Of a stretch of 64,000 nucleotides of DNA, positions 32,916 to 41,648 are shown one piece after another. Source of the DNA: Pseudeuparius sepicola (lineage: Eukaryota; Arthropoda; Insecta; Coleoptera; Anthribidae). How positions within the stretch are numbered: position 1 is the first letter of the stretch; each line of letters starts with the position of its first letter. A program made the translations under genes and the position numbers. The stretch spans positions 125,365,373-125,429,372 of the forward strand of contig OY987299.1 in NCBI GenBank assembly GCA_963920635.1, in the 5' to 3' direction. The notes below the pieces were generated by a model that made no database searches, was not told the DNA's origin, and worked only from the letters and a program-made list of their open reading frames with translations.

Positions 32916-33885
32916 TACAGTGTGGATAGAAATTGTGGATATTGCTTATATTTCTTAAAATATTCCTCATATCAAAAACATGTTTTAATAAAAGTGTTAG
33001 GGGAAATTATTTCCCGTTTAGTGATATCAAGCAATCTTTCGTAGCACAAAAAATGTGGTTACCATGGTAACCGATTTAATTTTTTTAAATAGCACCATAT
33101 ACTTTTTTTGGTGAAAATTGATAGGTACATTGGAACTTTCTGAATACGATACAATACAATTTTAATGGGGTCGCATAAGAAAAAAATACAAAAAAAAATA
33201 AATTTTCTATTATGCTATTGACAATGTTTATCAAAATAATTATTAACATCAAGTTAGCCGTTTAGCCATGTCAAAATCAGAACAATGCGAAACTGTCATT
33301 AGCTGTGTAACTGTGTACATTGTTACACTTAACGTACTTTTTTACTCAATTTTCTGTGTACTTAAGTACTTAGTATGTTAACCTGTATTATTTTCGTTTC
33401 ACTTAATCCAAGCGCCATTATAACTTTCTAAAGTACTTAAGTACACAGAAAATTGAGTAAAAAAGTACATTTACTGTAACAATGCACACGATTACAAGCA
33501 ACTGACAGCTAGTGACAGTTTCCCATTGTTCTGATTTTGGCATGGCCAACCTGATGTTAATAACTATTTTGATAGAAAAACATTGTCAATAGCATAATAG
33601 AAAACTTTTTTTTTTGTATTTTTTTCTTATGCGACCCCATTAAAATTGTATTGTATCGTATTCAGAAAGTTCCAATGTATCAATTTTCACCAAAAAAACG
33701 TATATGGTGCCATTTAAAAAAATCAAGTCGTTACCATGGCAACCACATTTTTTGTGCTACGAAAGATTGCTTGATATCACTAAACGGGAAATAATTTTCC
33801 CCAACACTTTTATTAAAGCAAGTTTTTCATATGAGGAATATTTTAAGAAATATAAGCAATATCCACAATTTCTATCCACACTGTA
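32916..33885. mobile_element. Near-complete palindrome transposon, TACAGTGTGGATAG family
   Basis: Ends TACAGTGTGGATAGAAATTG and its complement. Left arm 32916-33372 pairs with 33432-33885 with few mismatches, leaving only about 60 bp of loop. Arms contain GTTACCATGGTAACC, itself palindromic. No coding capacity. Confidence 0.9.
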
Positions 33886-34311
33886 TGTTGATAATATCTA
33901 TTGTTGAAAAAATTATTTAATTATATTATATAATTTTCTAGAGTACTTACCTACGTTATAATCAAGACTTATATGACAACATTTACATTATAATTACAAG
34001 TAGATTACCAGTTGCTTTTCTCTGATATGATGAACCATAAATTAAATGATGACATTGAAACTAAAAGTTTATGAGGAAATATAAAAACAGACGCCTGTAA
34101 ATTTTAAGTCCTATCATCACATGCATTAATGGAATATTCATAATTTTTTTTAAAGAAATCAAGTCCACTTTGCGCTAGAAAAAAATAGGTATCTGGAATA
34201 TCATATAATATTTAAACAGATATTTATTTTTTTGATGGTGTTGGAATACGATGTTTCAAAATCACAACTTGTTACAACGGACATCAACAATGTCACTTGA
34301 GGCGTTAAGAT
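33886..34311. other. Unassigned AT-rich DNA
   Basis: No coding or repeat structure recognised. Confidence 0.45.
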
Positions 34312-34781
34312 CCAGAGTGGCCTAACCCACAAATTACATGACTGTGTGACTAACCCCTCAATTCATACTCTTTATTAAATATTTTTGATAGAAAAGTAGC
34401 CTAACTTTATTTTCTTGATGGTTCCATAGATGGCGCAACAAATATTATTTTAACATTGCGATTTTACAGACTTCATGCAATGCTATAGTGGCCTACGGTG
34501 GGTTAGGCCACTATTGTTTTCGCAACGCTGCTGTTATTGTGTGAACATGGTTTAGGTCGCAGCTGTTGGTTTTTACTTTTAAAGTTTCAGTTTTATAAGA
34601 TTGTTATACTTCTGACTTCCGATAGAATGGATGACGGTAAATTATACAGGGCGTTGAAGTTTGTTTTTTGAAATTGCATTTTGGCTGCTAAACTGAAATT
34701 TGGCACTATGTTTTTGGGGATGGAGGAGAATAAGCTGATTACGTATCTCATAGAAGGCGCCACTTGCGCTGGTTTTGGATC

Positions 34782-35347
34782 ATTGAGGTAGTATGGGGGG
34801 GGAGAAGCTGTCACGTGACCCAAAACGGGTTCACCTACGTCATAGATTACCCGAACAACGTCAATTTGTTGACTCGGTGCTAAAAGTGGATTAAAAGTGT
34901 CTAAAAGTGCAGTTTTCCTTGTTATTGCGAGCTATTCACCTCTGGAAATAAATATGTCATGTTCTGTACGTTGTTGCAGTAGCAATTCTAACGTGGACAA
35001 AAAGAAATTCACAGGAATTACATTTCACAGGTAATGTAAACAATAGACAGAGCCGTATCAATATAATTTATAATATCCACTTTGGTACTTTATGAAAAGA
35101 AAAATATTACATTTATAACTACTCTAGGTATGTATTTGACTGACTGACTGAGTGACTAAACCCAGCTTTTGATTTCGTCGTTGTTAGTTTTCGTTTTTTA
35201 CATTTTTTTATAATTTTACTAGGAATACTGTTTAATCAGACCCTGGCCTGTCAGCAATATTGATAACCCACTTAGCCATAGCCCCTGAACCCGTTTGCTA
35301 TATGCGACAAAGTAATGTTATGGCGCCTCCCCCCATACTACCTCAAT
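34782..35347 (+). mobile_element. 566-bp THAP-exon transposon with a 10-bp target duplication
   Basis: GTTTTGGATC flanks both sides (34772-34781 and 35348-35357). Ends ATTGAGGTAGTATGGGGGG are inverted repeats. The equivalent site in the 49-kb copy reads CTGTTTTTTGATCACGC uninterrupted. The element keeps a promoter-like stretch, a THAP first exon with its donor, and the 3' end, i.e. a deletion derivative. A 9-10-bp duplication suggests Mutator-like elements; 8 bp plus THAP would suggest P-like. I cannot decide. Confidence 0.82.
34954..35030 (+). pseudogene. THAP zinc-finger first exon (77 nt)
   Basis: The exon reads MSCSVRCCSSNSNVDKKKFT then GITFHR, and ends at CACAG|GTAATG (35030/35031) in phase 2. 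C-x3-C near the start and FHR at the end match the first third of a THAP domain, and the splice position is the same as in the exon at 32173-32243. The remaining ligand-bearing exon is missing. It lies inside the 566-bp transposon, so it is transposon-derived rather than a host gene. Confidence 0.6.
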
Positions 35348-36600
35348 GTTTTGGATCGTGCTTTTACTGGTAACTTTTTTGAGGTTATCTTTTTGGTCCT
35401 GCAGGTCCATCATTTTAGTGCATCTTTTCATTCTGCAACAAAGCGTTACTCTTGTTTCATAATGATCAAATCAACAGTTTGCGTTGAAATTACCAAAACG
35501 TGCCCCAAAACTCAAAACACCTGTCGACTTCAATATTCGAAAAAATAAATTTTCACCTACTGCTTTCAAATATTCCATAACGACTGTTCCGTTTAAAGCG
35601 AGAAAAAAAAAACCTATATGAACAATGTCCCAAAAAAATTTCACTTGAAAATGGAACGGACTGAAACTTGACATTGGACACCCTATTTCAAGAAAACAAA
35701 TGTGTTTCGACCAATGTTCATTTGGCATTTTTTTCTTCGCATTAAAATTTTATTTTTCGAGGGCACGTTTTGGCAATTTCAACGCAAATGGTTGATTTGA
35801 TCGTTATGAAACAAGACAACCTCTTTGTTGCAGAATGAAAAGATGCACTAAAATAATGGACCAGAAGGACCAAAAAGATAACCTCGAAAAAGTTACGAGT
35901 AAAAGCACGATCCAATAATAGCGCAAGTGGCGCCTTCTGTGAGATACGTATAAATTGACATTTTCAGCTTATTCTCCATCCCCAAAAACATACAGTACCA
36001 ACTTTCAGTTTAGCAGCTTGATTATGTTGGGAGATATAGCCATAATTCAATTTCAAAAAATTAACTTCAACGCCCTGAAACAAACATTTCTATAAGGCAT
36101 ATTATTAGCCTCAATCGTAATATTTTGGCCCAAAAATATGCGGTTGCTCTACGTGCCATTATTAATGACTTACGACTTACCCTGTATAAAATAAATATAA
36201 CTATGGGATAGGCCACAGGTAAGTTCGCAAAAGACTGTAATTTTATAAAATACAATAGTGGCCTAACCCACATCTAAATCATTATTTCAAAATATTTTTT
36301 TATTTATTTATGTACTCTGCATCATTCACATCTTAATTTATAATTTTGCCTAATAATTATAATATCAATGTTCTAGTTGTCAGTTGTATGGTATTTTTTA
36401 AAATAGCCAAATTTTAATTGCTAATTTCTTCAATTTGATAAATTTGGGGATAGGCCACTCTGGCTCTCAACGCTTTTCTTCATCCCTCACATAACATTAT
36501 TTACTTAGACTATAAGTATGATTACCACTTTTTAAAACTTTGATCAAAAAAAGCCTAAACAAATACATGGTAAATTAAAAATAACTGTCTACATTTAACA

Positions 36601-36790
36601 CCTTTGACGAAAAGAAAATTCAGAAAGTTCGAAGGAAATTTCATAGTCCATGGCAAGGTCCAAACAAAGAGAAGCAAATATAAATACGTAACAGGTAAAT
36701 AGCATAATATGAATAAAGTGTTTTACTTATACCTATGTAGTTTCTTGTTTTTTCATATGCATAATTATTATGCAATTGTTAGTATTATTT
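36601..36790 (+). mobile_element. Left part of the TACAGGGCGATTCACG transposon, copy 2 (split by DIRS)
   Basis: Matches 23680-23870 of the intact copy (CACCTTTGACGAAAAGAAAA onward, including the AACAG|GTAAATAG donor). The first about 360 bp are missing. It ends abruptly at TATTTAATT, where the retrotransposon starts. Confidence 0.88.
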
Positions 36791-36935
36791 AATTATATGC
36801 GGGCCTCGATCGTAAATAAATATATACGTAGTATCTTGGTTTGTAACGAATTCCACACAGTCCCCAAAGTCAAAAAACGCCACCCTGTTTGTCGACCCGA
36901 CGTCTCCCGTCAGAGTCGTCACTCTTTGTTTGTGT
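36791..36935 (+). repeat. Left inverted terminal repeat of the DIRS element
   Basis: Starts AATTATATGCGGGCCTCGAT and runs through TATATACGTAGTATCTTGG and CAGTCCCCAAAGTCAAAAAA to GTCAGAGTCGTCACTCTT. The complement occurs at 44905-45048. The outermost 40 bp appear again, reversed, in the internal complementary region. Confidence 0.9.
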
Positions 36936-36999
36936 GCCGAGTTGTTCACACGTCATTCAACGGTTTTTCTTCGAGCATTGGACATTATCGTGCGGTACA

Positions 37000-37285
37000 A
37001 TGCCAAAGCATCAGAAAAAACGTCATCGAAGCCGGAGTAGTGACGATGACCATGAGACTAAACGGCTAAAGAAACGAATCGCCGATATGGAACGGCGAAT
37101 GGCAGAGATGGAACGGGCAGGCGGGCGTTCTCCGAGCCCGAAGACTCCGCCACGGCCGCCACTGCGACCAACTCGTCCCACAGATATCATTTCGGAGATG
37201 GGCGATAGCCGCGACCGACATCACCGGGTTGGGGAGAGGACTGCCGCAGGCATTAGTTGCATTTCGGAGGACGTTATAGAACTAG
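37000..37285 (+). pseudogene. DIRS gag-like protein, exon 1
   Basis: The ATG at 37000 opens a basic, Arg/Lys/Ser-rich N-terminus (MPKHQKKRHRSRSS), then a charged coiled stretch (KRLKKRIADMERRMAEME) and a Pro-rich linker (SPKTPPRPPLRPTRPT). The frame ends at CTAG|GTAAGT, a strong splice donor, after ISEDVIEL. Joining to 41148 keeps the frame and continues the acidic segment typical of these proteins. Read without splicing, the frame ends at 37329 in an unrelated tail. The gag of DIRS elements is thought to coat the RNA; that role is by analogy. Confidence 0.72.
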
Positions 37286-37334
37286 GTAAGTTAAAACCCC
37301 CGACGCCGATATACAGGTACCCACAATAGGATAA

Positions 37335-37532
37335 CGTGCTTATGAAAGCACGCTCAATGAATGTTTATGATGACATCACTCCGATTCCTCAGACATTCGC
37401 CCTTATGACAGGGCGATGGTGTTTATGACAACACCCTAAATAAATGTTTATGACAACATTATTTAGATTATTCAGGTACAACGGATTTGATTAATCTCCT
37501 ATAAACAGCCGCTGTTAATGATAACACGTGGC
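37335..37532 (+). repeat. Array of hairpins with variable stems and a constant TATGA loop
   Basis: Successive stem-loops: CGTGCTT-ATGA-AAGCACG (37335-37352), weak ATGT..ACAT (37361-37376), TCGCCCT-TATGAC-AGGGCGA (37397-37416), GGTGTT-TATGAC-AACACC (37418-37435), AATGTT-TATGAC-AACATT (37443-37460), and a longer one with TGTTA-ATGA-TAACA (37508-37532). The stems differ in sequence but keep pairing; the loop is constant. Function unknown. Confidence 0.8.
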
Positions 37533-38327
37533 ATATACAGGGTGTATCTTTGATAGGTACAGAAATTTTAACCACGTAATCGGGGACGTTCATAAAACCG
37601 AAAAATGAAAAAAAAAATTTTTTTAATCGATGTTTAGAAAATGGGGCAAATCAATCTTTATCCGTGCTCAATGCACGCCGCTGGATCGTCACTAGAAGCG
37701 CTTAGAGGGGAGGTCTAACCTCTCCCTAGGAGATGGAGGGGAATAACGTTAGATTAGGAAAGGGAATACCGCGACGTTGCCGCATGTCAGAGTGGAATAA
37801 ATCTGCTTGCAGAATTAGGTACCTAGGTACCTTTGAAAATTACTGCTGGTAGGTATCCACGTTTTTTTATGATGTCGGTTGCTGTGACGAACTGTTTATT
37901 GCTTTCTTCACAGGCGCACACAATAATTTAACAAACACGTCAGTTTTTATCACTTTACTGTTATTTTAAGTCCCTAGGCAGCAGAAATGTATCCGAGCGC
38001 CGCTCGGAGAAGTCATTCCTAGAAAACTCATTGCTGATTTCACACTCATAATTTTTTGACAAGTCTTTTGTGGAGTAGGTATCTACCTACCTACCTATTT
38101 TACACTGATTTTCAGGCCGCAATTTTTTTATACTAATAATTAGCCATCTCTTGGGACACCTTGGGATAATAAATTTCTGATCGGCAATCAACTGAATAAA
38201 GTATTTGTTTTAAAATACAAATTATCTGTAAAAATTGCAAATTTCCACAACCACCCATAGGGTAGAGCGTAGAGCAGCGGCGCGTTACTTTTTTTTAGCG
38301 AGTGTTCGCCTGTAGCCCTATCATCTC

Positions 38328-38850
38328 GAAAAAAGTGGGGGAAGACTGTAATTTGACGTGAATTTAACGCGCGGCTTCGATTTGTTCATAGTTTTTAATA
38401 TTTTTCAACCCTTGCCCGATAGTGCGCCACCTTTAAACCCCCTCAGGGTTGTGGTCCTATGTATTATCTACTTTTAAAAAATTATTCGTTTCCGAAAAAA
38501 GTGGGGGAAGACTGTCATTTGATGTGAATTTAACGCGCGGCCCCGATTTCTTCATCGTTTTTAATATTTTTCTACCCTTGCCTGATGGTGCGCCACTTTT
38601 AACCCCCTCAGGGTTGTTGTCCTGTCTATTGTCTACTTTTAATAGTATATTACACACCGAGGTGTCTCGAGATAAAGTAAACTTTCCACCCGGGCGGGAG
38701 GGCGGGAAGTAAAAGTCAAAAAATTGACACTTTCAAACTTCTAAAAAGTCAGAAATGTCGATATTACATACATGGTTGTAAATAAAAAATTATTCGGTTC
38801 CGAAAATAGTTGGGGAAGACTGTCAAATTGGCGTGCTTATCATTTCCGCA
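38328..38850. repeat. Tandem repeat, about 165-bp unit, inside the 3.56-kb transposon
   Basis: CGAAAAAAGTGGGGGAAGAC followed by TGAATTTAACGCGCGGC and CCCTTGCC-GAT-GTGCGCCAC occurs at about 38328 and 38493, with a third, diverged unit near 38800 (GGGGAAGACTGTCAAATTGG). Confidence 0.8.
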
Positions 38851-38889
38851 TTTTTTAACCCTTTGCCGTTTCGGAACTCTCTCAAGTTA

Positions 38890-39760
38890 ATTCCTTACCA
38901 TTCCTCTTACTTTTCGTAAAAACTTGGTGGCGAAATGTCGCGTAATGTCCCCAAAAACCGAAAAACAGCGACTCCTCCTGGTGAATTTAAGCTTCTGCGT
39001 GCCCTTGACTACTGCCCGACATTCCTTCGCCGAGATTCGCCAGGCGCGGGCATATGACGTTGGCGTCGGGCGCTGGCGTCCGACGCCAACTTCACACAAA
39101 AACGACGCCGCGCCGAATCGCGCAATAATTACAATTACGAATGAATTCACTGGCACTGATTCACTCGATTTTGCTCCATTTCCACGCCGCCCGGCCCGGC
39201 CGACCTACTAAATTACAGCTGGGCGAGGAGCGCAAGCGCGGGGCGCCACTTGACATCGACACTACAGGTGATCCCCACTACTCATAACTAGTGCGCGATA
39301 TTAGCCAATCGCGGCTCGCGGCCCCTACTTCTCTCGGGGCGGCGCTACTATGTTGCCAAGTGTGCTGAAAATTTACCTGATTTAGTAATTTAATTCCGTA
39401 TAAATTTAATTGTGTAGTGGATTTTTACATGGATTTACCCGTTTTTGTGCGTAATAATTATACGAGATAGTAGATTAACTTATAACGAATGAAACCCCGT
39501 ATAAATCCGCGAAAATCAAAAATCGGATTTAAGGGACTTTAAGTCAGTTTGGGGACATGTCGGCATAAACGGCAACACCGAATAGTGGTATTGAATGGTA
39601 TGGGGGAAAGCTTGTGCGCACGTACGCCGTCTCCGTCACCGTACCGCCGCGCCGTAGCCGACGCGCTAGTCGAAGATCGTCCGTCCGATTTTGGGATTTA
39701 ACAGCTGATTGATATCGATCCGCGTCCGCCTGTAATTTTTGGGAGCGCCAGCTTCAACAA
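38890..39760. other. CpG-rich, promoter-like interior of the 3.56-kb transposon
   Basis: Two CpG-rich patches (about 39000-39360 and 39600-39740) stand out from the AT-rich surroundings. One holds an 11-bp perfect stem GTTGGCGTCGG/CCGACGCCAAC (39059-39069 and 39080-39090). Open frames up to 95 codons show no domain. It may be captured host 5' sequence, but no proof is available here. Confidence 0.35.
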
Positions 39761-40009
39761 GCAATTTATTATTATACAGAATGCCTTACGTGTGGCTATT
39801 CTGTGGTATAACAATTCTGTTTCCAAAACGTGGACGCGTATGCAAACGTCGCGTCTCGCTAACCGATATTGTTCCGTTACTTTGCTTTGTTTTACGAACT
39901 GTCGTCGGAACTGAACCTGCTTCTGTACATTTTTCCAGATCCGTTCGCCATTTTTTTGGACCAGCAGTGATGTCCAAACCTGTTGCAATTGCCGCTACGA
40001 ATTTGCAGT

Positions 40010-40810
40010 GAAATAACAAGTGATTTTTTTCATATTTCCGTTAAGAAATGCAGTGTTAAACGTTCGCGGCCTTCGTATGAAAACAGTGCTAGATAGGTTC
40101 CTACTAGGTACCCCAATTACGCGCGAGGATAAAAGAAGCAGCTTCAAGGGTTCGCGAAAATTCGGGTTTTATTAGACGCATACGGTATGGATCTAATTGT
40201 ACAATCCACCTAGTCGAGTCCCCGTTGGAATAAATCAGCTGAGGGAAACCGAGACGTCCCTAATATTTGGCATCGCGCCGCTTTAAGTGTGCAGTGAAAA
40301 AAAAACAAGTGTTTTGTTCGTATTTCCGTAAAAAGAGACTATGAAGTGTTATACCTTCGCGACCATCGTATAAAAACAGTGCCACTAGTTAGGTAGGTAC
40401 TTAGTGCTTTATGTGATTTTGTGAAGATTTTTGGATAGTATCTAAACACAAGAAAATAGTAAAAATAATCGATGCATCTCAAAGGTAGGCTTTTTCATGC
40501 TATTCGTCGAGCTATTCGCTAAAAGAACCTTTAAGGAGTTGTCCAAAAATTATTTATATATTTATTTAATCTCCACATACACCAAATGATACATGGTTGC
40601 GTCAATATTCTTCAAATACTGCGAAAAAGCCTCGGAAAAAGCGATTCGACTGGCAACCAGTTACCTAGTGCTTCTTGTGATTTTCGAGAGGATTTTTGGA
40701 TAACATAAGAAAGGAGTACGACACCCGCAAGGAAAATCATCCAGGCATCCGAAAGGTAGTTTTTTTGCATGCTATTCGCTAAAAGAACCATTAAAGATTT
40801 GTTCAAAAAC
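40010..40810. repeat. Diverged internal duplications in the 3.56-kb transposon
   Basis: Segment 40011-40110 (CAAGTGATTTTTTTCATATT.., AAACAGTGCTAG) recurs as 40295-40400. Segment 40405-40540 (TTTTGGATAGTATCTAAA.., GCTATTCGCTAAAAGAACC) recurs at 40670-40800. Each unit ends near a CGAAAGGTAG or CAAAGGTAGG junction that resembles a splice donor. Confidence 0.6.
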
Positions 40811-41147
40811 TAGTTGAAAGACTATTCCTGAAATACTGTGAAAGAGCTATACGTCTGGCAACGCTGCACGGCGGAATTGGGGGGGATCCGCCGGAACCGG
40901 CCTCAGTTCCAGCTGGTCCCGGCAAGGTCAAGGACCCATGGCCGTAGCGTCGGAAAAAGGGGTTTTAATAGCGTTTTAAAAAAAATTATTTCTGACGTTA
41001 ATATGCACTTTAGAAAAATTTTAATTGCATAGGCGTAACAAGTGCATTTTTCCCGACCTGCCCTTAAAATTTCTGTACTTATCAAAGTTACACCCTGTAT
41101 AGTTGGGCACATTTCCAGGTGATAGTAAAGTATGATCTCCTTTCCAG

Positions 41148-41648
41148 ATGATCAGGACGATTGCCTAGAAGATGTAGAAAAGGAAAATATGGGCCCTGAG
41201 GAAGTTTCTGAATTAAGCGACGATATTTTACATATTCTGGGCAAAGATTCTTCTGAACGGAAAGACAAACAACCGAATTTCCAAAAAGACATAGCTTCTC
41301 GTTGGACGGCCATATTAAAAAGCGGTCTTCAAGCAGATGATCGCAAGGAAGTTTTAGAGAAGTATTCCCCACCCGATAACTGTCTTTTGCTAAAAGCCCC
41401 CACCCTGAATCTCGAGGTAAAAGCTGCTCTCACAGAATCTGTCATATGTAGAGATGGTCGCTTGGAAAAATTACAAGAGCGAATTGGTGCCAGCTTAGTG
41501 TGCATCGGGTCAGTAATGACTATGCTTTTAAAAGAAGAGGGGGGGAAACAGAATATATATAGAGTTACTTAACGATGCTGGGCGTCTGTTAGCGGATTTA
41601 CAGCATACAGAAACACTGGCCCGAAGGGATTTAATTGCAATTAATTAG
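41148..41648 (+). pseudogene. DIRS gag-like protein, exon 2
   Basis: Begins with an acidic stretch (DDQDDCLEDVEKENMGPEEV), then ELSDDILHILGKD and the DIRS gag block IASRWTAILKSGL..LLLKAPTLNLEVKAALTE..ERIGASLVCIGS. At the run of seven G (41539-41545) the frame shifts by one base. In the next frame coding continues (ELLNDAGRLLADLQHTETLA) to a TAG at 41646-41648. The frame restored by one fewer G is the expected one. Confidence 0.72.

Larger units (their letters stand above)
34645..36078. mobile_element. Foldback element, TACAGGGCGTTRAAG family, copy 1
   Basis: Left end TACAGGGCGTTGAAGTTTG pairs with CTTCAACGCCCTGA at the right. Its arms share GAACTGAAATTTGGCACTRTG, TCTTTTTGGTCCTGCAGGTC and CAAAACGTGCCCCAAAAC with the copy at 49275-50232. 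The left arm is interrupted by the THAP-exon insertion, which is absent from the other copy. Confidence 0.82.
34312..36463. mobile_element. CCAGAGTGGCCTA element containing two further insertions
   Basis: Left end CCAGAGTGGCCTAACCCACA is mirrored by GGGGATAGGCCACTCTGG at the right. The motif AGTGGCCTAACCCAC recurs at 36251, and a palindrome AGTGGCCTACGGTGGGTTAG..GCCACT lies at about 34489. A foldback (34645-36078) is nested within it, and that in turn carries a THAP-exon element. Confidence 0.65.
37536..41099. mobile_element. 3.56-kb TA-flanked DNA transposon inside the DIRS gag intron
   Basis: Ends TACAGGGTGTATCTTTGATA and the complement of TACAGGGTGTAACTTTGATA extend through GTACAGAAATTTTAA. 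TA is present at both ends. The inverted repeat is only about 38 bp, unlike the long-armed foldbacks, and the large interior is locally CpG-rich. No transposase is visible. The insertion is intronic, so it would not by itself destroy gag coding. Confidence 0.85.
37286..41147 (+). other. Predicted spliceosomal intron in DIRS gag, enlarged by a transposon
   Basis: Donor GTAAGT at 37286; acceptor CTCCTTTCCAG at 41137-41147. Exons joined at these sites stay in frame (codon G|AT). The earlier candidate acceptor TTTCCAG|GTGATAG at about 41117 leads to a stop and is rejected. Removing the nested transposon (37536-41099) leaves an intron of about 300 bp, holding the hairpin array. Confidence 0.68.

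Noticed and set aside
36770..37069. Alternative frame before the gag start, and in-frame extension of gag to 36889
   Set aside because: Both lie largely in the terminal repeat; the basic gag N-terminus begins at ATG 37000.
37117..37150. Treating the gag Pro-rich end (to 37329) as the natural C-terminus
   Set aside because: A strong donor lies at 37286, the tail after it has no family resemblance, and the downstream block joins in frame.
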